Assembly: GCA_964058845.1 (NCBI GenBank)
Contig: CAXKVR010000091.1
Span: 186,001 to 250,000, forward strand
From: Carex sylvatica
Taxonomy: Eukaryota > Streptophyta > Magnoliopsida > Poales > Cyperaceae
DNA length: 64,000 nt
Reading direction: 5' to 3'
Shown here: positions 22,253 to 31,288 of the stretch, piece by piece
How the letters are laid out: each line of letters starts with the position of its first letter
How positions within the stretch are numbered: the stretch's first letter is position 1
Made by a program: the position numbers and the translations under genes
Notes under the pieces: generated by a model
Told to the model about the DNA's origin: nothing
Database searches by the model: none
The model's input: the letters and a program-made list of their open reading frames with translations, nothing else

Positions 22253-22654
22253 CCTGCTAACATGCTACGCGTAGCACAGAGGGCTTCCGTACAACGGTTC
22301 AATATTTGACTTTCAAAATTATAACGGTCGATCCGAACCGTTCATTTTGTTCTCCATATTAATATGTGTTTGGAGACCAAATTTTATATTTTTTTAGAAT
22401 TTTTTTACTATTTTTTTAGATTTATTGAAAATCGCTATTTTTTATGGTCTAAATTTGCTGAAAACAGTGATTTTCAATAAATCTAAACAAATAGTAAAAA
22501 AATTCCAAAAAAAATAAAATTTGGTCTCCAAATACATATTAATATAGAGAACAAGATGAATGGTTCGGATCGACCGTTAGGATTTTCAAAAGTTGAATAT
22601 TGAGCCATTGCACGGAGGCCCTCTATGCTACGCATAACATATTACCATATTCCT
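22253..22654. mobile_element. Foldback MITE, family F3 copy c, left end truncated
   Basis: It begins CTGCTAACATGCTACGCGTA without the AGGAAC start of the family and ends CATATTCCT before a TA tract. It is joined directly to F4 copy a. Confidence 0.75.
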
Positions 22655-22666
22655 ATATATATAGAG

Positions 22667-23056
22667 GAGGGATCAAGTTACAAAAATTTTGGTGTTACAA
22701 CAAGTTTTGAGTTACAACAACTATTTTCTACATTTTCAAAGTCCAAATCGTCGATCCAAACCGTTCAACATGATCTCCAAAATAAAATGTGCTTGGAGAC
22801 CAAATTTTACATTTTTTTGAATTTTTTTCATATTTATTAAGATGGGTACAAAATTCAATGGTCTAAATTTGACTAGTTTTTGTACCCATCTTAATAAATA
22901 GTAAAAAAAATCCAAAAATGTAAAATTTGATTTGCAAGCACATTTTATTGTAGAGATAACATATAACGGTTTGGATCGACAATTTGAACTTTGAAAATGT
23001 AGAATATTATTGTTGTAATTTGTTGTAACTCAAAAATTATTGTAACTTGATCCCTC
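22667..23056. mobile_element. Foldback MITE, family F4 copy b
   Basis: It starts GAGGGATCAAGTTACAA and ends TTGTAACTTGATCCCTC. Both ends abut TATA-type tracts. The arms hold GTCGATCCAAACCGTTCAAC and AATAAAATGTGCTTGGAGAC, with a central stem around TTAAGATGGGTACAAAATTC. Confidence 0.8.
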
Positions 23057-23082
23057 CTCATGTATATATATATATATATATC

Positions 23083-23119
<37 letters not shown>
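23057..23119. repeat. (TA)n(GA)n microsatellite
   Basis: TA and GA tracts lie between foldback elements. Confidence 0.9.
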
Positions 23120-23122
<3 letters not shown>

Positions 23123-23509
23123 GGTTCCAATGCCTCATGTCTTTCATACATCATCATACCTCATATTTTATATCTTTGTTTTCAAAGTCTAATTGTCTAT
23201 CTGAACCGTTCAGCATGATATATATACTAAAATATAGTTAGGGATGAAATTTTATAATTTTTGAAATTCTTTACTATTTTTTAAGATGGGTAGAAAATCA
23301 CTGTTTTTTGAACGGTTTAAGAACAGTGATTTTGTACCTATCTTAAAAAATAGCAACAAAATACCTAAAAATATAAAATTTCATCTCCATGCATATTTTA
23401 GTATAAATATTATGTTGAATGGTTCGGATCGACAATTTGAACTTTGAAAACGAAGATATAAAATATGAGGTATGATGAGGTATGAAAAAGATGAAGCATT
23501 GGAACCCTC
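23120..23509. mobile_element. Foldback MITE, family F5
   Basis: It starts GAGGGTTCCAATGCCTCATG and ends GCATTGGAACCCTC. The core is more diverged than in the other families, but GAACCGTTCAGCATGATAT and TTTACTATTTTTTAAGATGG are still recognisable. Confidence 0.75.
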
Positions 23510-23520
23510 ATAAATATATA

Positions 23521-23938
23521 GAGTGGCTAATGTGCATTCGGAAGCATATGGCCCGAAGTGCTTACGGTCCAAATTTGAAATTTTAAAACTCAAAAAGTCG
23601 ATCCAAACCGTTCATGTTATTCTCCATATTAATGTGCTTGGAGACCATATTTTATATTTTTCTGAATTTTTTTACTATTTATTAAGTATTTTACAAAATT
23701 ATTGATCCAACGGTGGCTGCTGATTTTACAGTTTTATTAAGCCACCGTTGGATCAACAATTTTATGAAATACTTAATAAATAGTAAACAAATTAAAAAAA
23801 TGTAAAATTTGGTCTCCAAGCAGATATTAATATGGAGAATAAGATGAATGGTTCAGATCGACTTTTTGAGTTTTGAAATTTTAAATTTGAACCGTAAGCA
23901 CTTCGGGCCATATACTTCCGAATGCACATTAGCCACTC
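23521..23938. mobile_element. Foldback MITE, family F2 copy b
   Basis: It starts GAGTGGCTAATGTGCATTCG and ends CGAATGCACATTAGCCACTC. A CT/TA tract lies to the right. The central part contains CCACCGTTGGATCAACAAT and its complement, as in copy a. Confidence 0.8.
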
Positions 23939-24104
23939 TCTCTCTCTCTCTATCTATGTATATATATAGAAGATATATAGAGGAGGGTTCAAATACACCC
24001 AAATTTGTCTACTCCCAATTGCTTCCGATCATCAACCGAACATCTTAAATTAGATGAACGATCCAGATTGCATCCTCTATACAATTTTTTTTCATTTCTG
24101 GACA

Positions 24105-24391
24105 CTCTCCATTCATTTCCCGTTCTCTGTCATCTCTAGTGAGGGACGCGAACCAACTCCCCATCTCCACTTCTTCGTTTCGATCTCCCCCCATCTCCTT
24201 TGATTCCCCAACGCTGGATCCCTGCACCCCCCTCCCGCTTCCTCTCTACCCCATCTCGCTTTCCAGTGAACAGTCCAGATCGCCTCCTGCTTCCTCTACG
24301 CCCCGACCATTCAGGGCTTTCAGACTCCCTCTCGCTTTAGGGTTTGTGACAATCTCCTCTTTCTGTCTCTTCGGCGATCTGATTATTTGAG
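24105..24391 (+). other. First-exon-like pyrimidine-rich segment in the outer element
   Basis: A CT-rich block typical of plant 5' UTRs (ATCTCCTCTTTCTGTCTCTT) ends in TTTGAG|GTAAGATTG, a good splice donor at 24392. No start codon with a long frame is obvious. It looks like the first non-coding exon of a captured gene. Confidence 0.4.
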
Positions 24392-24573
24392 GTAAGATTG
24401 AAATACTCATCTTGTTATTGGTACCATATTGTCAAACGGAGAGACTGACAAATTCTGTTACCAGTACTGGCCAAATTTTTAAAGGGTCCCTAGTTTCGTG
24501 CTTGTTGTCTGTAAGAAATAAATTTATCTCATCATTTCAAGTTCGAAATCTAGCTTCTGAGAGGGTCCAAAAT

Positions 24574-24784
24574 GGAATGAAATCTGCTGCGATTCGAATT
24601 TTATGAACAGTACCCTGAAATTCCTGCTTTTCCAAATCTAACCGTTCAACTTTTTCTATGCACACATCTCCAAACAGCTAGTTTTTTTGTGCACGCATCT
24701 CAAAATAAATTGATAGTTGGATTTAGAAAAGCAGAGATTTCAGGGTACTGTTCATAAAATTGGAATCGCAGCAGATTTGTTTCT
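24574..24784. mobile_element. 211-bp Mutator-like MITE
   Basis: Inverted repeats of about 65 bp (AAATCTGCTGCGATTC ... TGAACAGTACCCTGAAAT) face each other. Both sides carry the 9-mer GTCCAAAAT (24565-24573 and 24785-24793), a perfect 9-bp target duplication as made by Mutator-type elements. It sits inside the outer element. Confidence 0.8.
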
Positions 24785-24793
24785 GTCCAAAAT

Positions 24794-25190
24794 ATGGAGT
24801 TGCACTTCCCATGGGAGGGCCTTGGCCGCTGTTTACAATACACAAAAAAACTTCACATGTTAAACACTAAAAATAGATCATGACAAGAGTAAATGACTAT
24901 AACTCATATTATTTGTTCTGGTTTTGAGTTTGCCTTTTTTTTTTTGGCAAACAATTAGGTACTAGAATCATGATTTATTGTAATTCATTTATAAAAAACT
25001 CACATAACAAACGAAGTTAATAAAAATAAAGCTGACTGATACTTGTGATGCAGAATATTTGAACCATGTCATACCTCCGGAACAGTACCAACATTTAACA
25101 GTATTATAGATTGACGCTACAGTACTATGTGAGTTTTATTGTAATTCATTTATAAAAATATTTATTGTCTTGTCATGTGAGTCAGGTAAA
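24794..25190. other. Outer-element interior, nothing recognised
   Basis: AT-rich, with a repeated TATTGTAATTCATTTATAAAAA phrase at about 24975 and 25138. It could be an intron of a captured gene between the donor at 24392 and the exon-like piece at 25195. Confidence 0.35.
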
Positions 25191-25305
25191 AGGCATGAAG
25201 ATTTCGAAGGCATTTGGCAAAGCTCTTCCTATTATTCACAATGACTCAAACAAAGAGAAGAAATCAAGGAAAAAGGAACAAGTCAAAGGCTTATGTAATC
25301 GTTAG
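25187..25305 (+). pseudogene. Short exon-like fragment of unknown gene
   Basis: After an AG acceptor (GTGAGTCAG) the frame reads VKGMKISKAFGKALPIIH then a lysine-rich stretch and a stop (TAG). The mix of a hydrophobic start and the basic KEKKSRKKEQVKG tail looks like a C-terminal exon. I do not recognise the family. If spliced to the UTR-like block at 24105-24391, it would be the tail of a captured gene. Confidence 0.3.
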
Positions 25306-26203
25306 GATAAATAGATGAATGCTTGTAATTATGAAATATTGTAATGTTGTACACTTCAAAAATAGTGAAATCATGTCATTTTGGGTGATTGATGAAATAC
25401 TTAGCTTCTTAGTTTGATTTTATTTATTTTTCTTGCTTGAAGGCAACTTTTGTTTCCAAGTTAACTTGTATATGTGTGTGTATATTAATTGCATTTCAAA
25501 TTTGCAAATGGTTCCAAAATTCATATTAGATTACTAAATGGTTTTAATTTTTATTTTAATTTGTATGTGTCAGTGAAGGCCATACAAATTTTTAGCTGAA
25601 ATTTTCATTTTTATTTTAATTCCAACCTAAATATAGAGACCATAAAGCATGTTTAACACACTAATTCATATTCAATTCTTTGAGGACTTGGTACCAGTAC
25701 CATAGGTATCAAGAGCTGACTTCAACCTTATTCCTATGATTTAATTCATATGTCAGGAAATATATGCATATTTGGGTTTCTAATTAAGTTGAAATTATGA
25801 TTTTGTACAGGACAATCTTAGGTACTAATCTGGTACAGTACCAGTTTAAAAAATATTATGAACTATAAGTAAATTAAAGCAGGTAGTTTCTTGAACTGTT
25901 GGTATAGCAGGCCAATAAATTCAAATTTTAAGCATGTAGACTCTTTAAGATCAATTCATAATAAAAAAAGTCAGACTTAACAACCAATTAATGCAATTTT
26001 AACAATTTAAAATCTGACAACAGAAAATCTTAGTCAAAATCTGAAATGAGCTTATCCATGTATAATAAGAACAACTCCAAGCCATACTTAACAATCAATT
26101 AATGCAACTGATGTGCATAGTTTTTTTTTGCAAAAACTGATATGCATAGTTATATTACTTTTTTTTTTTAATTATATGTAAATATGACCCTCTTGTACAT
26201 CTC
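25306..26203. other. Outer-element interior, nothing recognised
   Basis: AT-rich, with GGTACCAGTACC-type palindromes at about 25688 and 25845. No gene was seen. Confidence 0.4.
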
Positions 26204-26214
26204 AATCACTAGTA

Positions 26215-26440
26215 CAAAAAACCACTTCACCGACCCTTGACCACTGACTGTTTTAAGCAAAGCATCAGTATTGCTCATACTACACTGACTCTTTTATTAA
26301 ATAACAATCATCGTTATAGTTCAACACTGACACTTGAAAAACCATCAGTGTTGATTATCAACACTGATGGTTTTTCAAAAAACAGTCAGTGTTGATTATC
26401 AACACTGATGGTTTTTCAAAAAACCGTCAGTGTTAATAAT
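26215..26440. repeat. Left subterminal repeats of the CACTA element
   Basis: ACACTGATGGTTTTTCAAAA and its partner AACAGTCAGTGTTGATTATC alternate. They form strong hairpins and are the expected subterminal binding motifs. Confidence 0.8.
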
Positions 26441-26619
26441 TTAGGGTAATAATTCAGTTTAAAGCCAATTAATTCAGTTTAAAGTATATATGAGATTCAT
26501 CGTTTAATTTAGTGTGAAAGGTCATCAATTTAAATATTGGATGTGAAATCTTAATAAATAATAGAGTTTTAAAGACCAGACTCAATTTTTTTCTAAAAAA
26601 AAAAATCCTAGCTAGCAAT

Positions 26620-26832
26620 TAGATATAATCATTCTTTAGCTTGTGATAATTTTGGTGAGTCAATCAAAAAATGTTTGTGGAGAATAAAAATTCATTGGTA
26701 TCTTAAAAATTATTGCTCCAATTAAAAAGTTTAGTTTGTCCATTTTTATTGAATAAATATGACATGTACCAAATTTAACCCAATTAATTAAAAAAATTAA
26801 CTTTTCATCGAATAACATTTTTAAATAATTGA
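26620..26832. repeat. Direct repeat, copy 1 (212 bp)
   Basis: It begins TAGATATAATCATTCTTTAG and ends ACATTTTTAAATAATTGA. It is repeated almost unchanged at 27077-27287. The two copies flank a 225-bp segment that also occurs at 61938-62162. Confidence 0.85.
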
Positions 26833-26853
26833 GCACTATATATTGGCCCAAGA

Positions 26854-27078
26854 AAATTCAGCACTATATATGCAGTTTTTTCAGTTTTGTTTAAAATATT
26901 GGCCGAACAAAAATTTGTGCAGCCGCACGTTTTGAAATTTATAAACCCAAGTTAAGATAGAGAAAAATAAATTTTTCTGAAAATTTGTGTTGCCGCACTA
27001 AATTTTCTTGGGCCGCACAATTTATTTGGAAAAAAATTTTAAGTCCGAAATTTTTATGAGAATTTGTGTGGTCGCATA
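26854..27078. repeat. 225-bp segment shared with 61938-62162
   Basis: AAATTCAGCACTATATATGC to GTGTGGTCGCATA is the same length as, and nearly identical to, part of the retroelement remnant at 61938-62162. It contains GTGCAGCCGCAC and GGGCCGCACA boxes. It is flanked by the 212-bp direct repeat. Confidence 0.85.
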
Positions 27079-27287
27079 GATATAACCATTCTTTAGCTTG
27101 TGATAATTTTGGTAGCAATCAAAAAATGTTTGTGGAGAATAAAAATTCATTGGTATCTTAAAAATTATTGCTCCAATTAAAAAGTTTAGTTTGTCCATTT
27201 TTATTGAATAAATATGACACGTACCAAATTTAGCCCAATTAATAAAAAAAATTAACTTTTCATCGAATAACATTTTTAAATGATTGA
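27077..27287. repeat. Direct repeat, copy 2 (211 bp)
   Basis: Second copy of 26620-26832, with a small indel (GGTGAGTCAATC versus GGTAGCAATC) and a few substitutions. Confidence 0.85.
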
Positions 27288-28814
27288 CTTGTCATTTTTG
27301 TGTGAATTATATCATAACTGTTAGATGTAAGCAAGAACTGTCCTTGAGTACATGTAAACAAATGCAATGGTCATTGCAAAATATTGTTCATACTTAAAAG
27401 TCAATTTCTTGATTGCCAAATATCAACAATATACCAAACGTCTGCTTTGAGATGTTGGCTTAAATTATTTTTGTGACTGAAATATCAATTGCATTATACA
27501 TCATACTGTGTATGAACACACTTAATTTATAATTATAGTTGCTGAAATATATACCAACTATTTATATTTATCACCCAATGAACATGCATCTCAACACAAA
27601 GCAACTAAAGTTTAATTAGGATCATAAAATTGATTCATACAAAAAAAATAGCATGAGACAAGTTAAAAAAAAAACAGTCGGTGTTGGTACCAACACTGAT
27701 TGTTTTTAAAAAAATAGTCATTGTAGGAAACCAACATCGATTGTTTTTGAAAAAACAGTCGGTGTAGGCAACCGAAAATGAGAAAGCAGCAATTAAATTT
27801 AGAGGGATGTTTGCAAATTATGATATATTTACAAATCATGATATTTTTAAAAATAAAATAGAATTTTTCTATTGAAATTATATTAAAAAATTATTTTATA
27901 TTTCAGAATGAACAAAATTCTAATCCGATAAGATATATAAAAAAATCTCAAAAATAAAAAAAAATTGGTTTTTTTTCCTATCTTTTTTTTTTAATTTTTT
28001 TTCCTTTATATAGAATTAATTTAGACATTCAAAATTAATTTATTTAAATCTAATTGTATCTAAGAAAATTATATGTTAATGTATAATATTTTGCTAACAA
28101 CGTGATGGAAAAATTAATACGTTTTCAAAGAACAAATCACCAAGTATCCAGAGAGGGGATGGGTTTCGATTTTAGAAAAATCACTCATTATCCAGAGAAC
28201 AAGTAACTCTTTGTATCACATTTGCATAGAGACACCTCCCAACAAATTTGTGTCGCCTGAGGTAACCAAATTTCTCAATTTTACATAAGAGACGTCGGAT
28301 CAATTTTACATAAGAGACGTTGGATTGAAGCTTAGACATGATCGAACTTCAGAAATTTTATTTTGGTTATGTTTAATATTTTCCATTGATCATTTAAAAA
28401 TAACTTCGGAATTATTTAATTGAAAATCGACCGTTAATTGCTTATGTGAAAATGAACGGTCCACAAATATTTACACATATTGAAAGAGCAAATAATAATT
28501 AAATTTTATAAAATCAACAATTATAAGTATGATTTGTCAATGAAAGCTGTAAAAAGTTTGAAAATATTTTATTTTTATTTTTTTCCATATTATTTTGTTG
28601 TATAAATTAGATTTACATATGTACAAATTCAACATAAATAAGCTAATATTGAATGTCCAAACTAATTTGTCTAAAATTTCACTTATCCCATAAATTTTTG
28701 CAAAAAATATATCTCTTAAATAAATTTTAATCTATATAATATAATTCTATATATACAAATTATTTTGCAAACTTTTTTATTTCTCTTCCTTGTAAATTTT
28801 TTAACCCTCTACCA
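27288..28814. other. CACTA interior, AT-rich
   Basis: Only subterminal-type repeats at 27665-27775 were recognised. The rest shows no exon that I can support. Confidence 0.4.
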
Positions 28815-28935
28815 AAAAAAAGCACCGACGGTTTTTAATAAAATAGTCAGTGTTGGTGTTCAACACTGACTGTTTTTTGAAAACAGTCAGTGTTGGGGCC
28901 AACAGTGACTGTTTTTCGAAAAACAGTCGGTGATT
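28815..28935. repeat. Inner subterminal-type repeat cluster
   Basis: AACACTGACTGTTTTTTGAA and AAACAGTCAGTGTTGGGG alternate in both orientations, directly before the promoter-like region at 29030. Confidence 0.75.
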
Positions 28936-29193
28936 TTTTTCTTTTGCCGCTGAAATTTTCATTCCCGAATTTATATCTTTCGATTTTAGCCGCGAAGAAC
29001 TTCATTTCCCCTTCTAAATTTCATTTCCCTCTTATAAACCCTCTCCGTCTCTCTCGCTCTCTTCCGACCTTCTAGCCGCCATCCCTCACCCTTTTCGCCC
29101 AGCCCTAAACCCTCTCCATACCATCCCTCCCCATCTCTCTCTCGCTCTCTCGCATCAGATCGTCATTGTTTTGGTTCCTATCAACTCTCGTCA

Positions 29194-30122
29194 ATGGCTA
29201 ATTGGAGCAATTTCGGGTAAGAAATAGCAGTTTTGGTATTCTGACAGCCTATTTTGTGAATTTTGCACAGGCCAATCTACAAGGCCTAAATTTGTGTTCT
29301 TGATGTCTAAATTCTCAGGAGAGTGTAAGATTTGACCCTAGAAAATGTCAAATTTTTCTGAGACTTCTAGCTATGTCAGATGTTTAATTTTGCGAGAGGC
29401 AGTCCGTGTACAGCCTGGTACAGTACCAGTTTTTGGTCTTTTAACTTGCATGTCTTGTGATTTTTGCATAGGACAGCCCATAAGTCCAAATTTCTTGTTC
29501 TTTATACCAACATTCTCAGGAGGATGCAACCTATACCCTTGATTTATTTCATATTTTTGCTGTATTTTTGAGCTATGCTTTCTAATAAATTTTATAAGAG
29601 GAGAGTTTCAGCCCAGTACCTATTTTTATTTGCTGATGACCTTTTTTGTAAAAATTGTACAGGGCAGACTACAATTCTGATTTGGGTGTTCTTAATACCA
29701 AAGTTTCAGGAAAGCACAATCTATATCCTCGAAAAGTTTCAAAAAATTAGAAGACATAAATCTATTTTTAATTTGTAATTTTATAAAGGGCATATTCTGG
29801 GACAGCAAGGTTATTTACCAGTATTTTTTACCTTTTAGAGTTAGAACTTTGAAATGTTGTAATAAATTTCAGAAAAATCCAAATGACATGAGGTTTGTTA
29901 ATCCACATGAACAGTTATGCAATAGCATATCCGGAGAAGTTTGAAGGTGACAAAGCGAAAAAATTGATGCAGGTTATCTAGTTATCTTCTTATTTATGAA
30001 TACTGCCATTAAATTAATTTCAAGTTTTTAACTCTTTCTGCTCTATTATATATGTATTTCAGCTAGCCAAGCTCTCTCGAGAAGACATGAGAACGATAAA
30101 TAATGTTAGACACTTGGAATGA
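29194..30122 (+). CDS. Small three-exon open frame inside the CACTA element
   Basis: Exons 29194-29216, 29915-29972 and 30063-30122 join in phase through GT-AG introns to 46 residues: MANWSNFG, YAIAYPEKFEGDKAKKLMQ, LAKLSREDMRTINNVRHLE, stop. A CT-rich leader (28990-29160) and a TATAAA at 29034 precede it, so a complete promoter-leader-ATG arrangement is visible. I do not recognise the protein. It may be the start of a truncated transposon gene or a captured host exon set. Later exon-like pieces (for example [19 protein letters not shown] near 30404) suggest a longer original gene. Confidence 0.4.
29220..29880 (+). repeat. Degenerate tandem repeat of about 190 bp in intron 1
   Basis: Three imperfect units share a (T/G)CA(C/T)AGG(C/A)CAG(C/A)C phrase followed by TTCTT, CCAA and TTCTCAGGA (near 29270, 29470 and 29660). 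Each unit also has a GTACAG/CAGTACC phrase. The array fills most of the intron between the first two exons of the small open frame. Confidence 0.5.
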
Positions 30123-30432
30123 TCCAATAAAAAAAAGACATCAGGAGGTGCTTTCTCTCTTAAATTTGATGTTCACAAGGTATATTGGCCTAATATATTA
30201 TTATGTTTGCAATTAAATTACCAATTGTGGCGGTTCTATCCGCTTGTCGAGGTACTAATTATTTTACATCATGCTACCTTAGGAAGACGTATTAGACTTT
30301 TGAGCTATACGCCGAGAGATTATCTACTGTTTTATGTGTCTAAGGTTGGTTAGATACTCCCAGCAAATATATTAAAGTATTATTAACTATCCAACATGTA
30401 GATGTAATTGGTTATGAAAGTCTTTCTAACCC

Positions 30433-31288
30433 TGAGTATCGTATAAATTTAAACAAGAGAACTAAATGCTTTAAAATTTACTCGGAGCCTCGTTATACTG
30501 AATATGTCTCCACGAGATGGTAAGTTCATTATTTTTGTTCACTAAATGCTTTAAAATTTGACCCTTGAAATTCTACTGGTACCTCAAAAACCCCAAATGA
30601 CCTTCTGTGACAGATCAGCCATTGCAGGCTGATCAGAAGTCCAAACCAAAAATCCACATGAACAATCAGGTAGAGGACTAAAAAACACACACTTTAAACT
30701 CAAAGTTTACATTCATATCATTTTTATATGATTTACTAGCTATTTTTAAAGTTTCCTTTATGAATCTCCAAAAAAATGTTGTTTTCTGCATCTTTTACCA
30801 ATCTGCCACTGCATTCAAGCATCTGTTAAAATTAGTTAGAAAATTACAAAAATCCTGAACTTGGCAAGCATGTAGTTTAGACTTTCCTTTACATTTCTAT
30901 AAAAAGAACAAAAAATTTGGCTTTGTAGATTGTCCATAATGAATTTTTAAACATTGGCTGACAACAGCTAAACTCAGATCTGGGTTGGTTTTCTTTCCAT
31001 TGACCTATCTCGATCTTCTCTTCCTACTTTAGATATATTTTTTTTCAATTGCTAAAACAACATTGCTTATGTTTATAATTTTGCTTAATGGGTGAGCTTG
31101 TGTTAATTTGAGAATAATTTGTAGAGCGAGTTTGTATGGAGTGAATACACTTCTACGGTATATTGTCATACTACCCTCTTGTCATATACTTTATCATTGT
31201 GATATTAAATTTAATGGCACAGATTCTAATTTTCACTAATTGCTATCCATAGGTTGTACTAGGTGAAGTGGCAATGTGAGGTTGATTA
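30433..31288. repeat. CACTA flank segment, copy 1 of an 856-bp duplication
   Basis: This segment starts TGAGTATCGTATAAATTT and ends at GATTA, the left target duplication of the Ty3 LTR. By eye it is identical to 37381-38236, a constant offset of 6948 bp. The original gene of the CACTA element continued here (exon-like KIYSEPRYTEYVSTRW followed by GTAAG). Confidence 0.9.
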
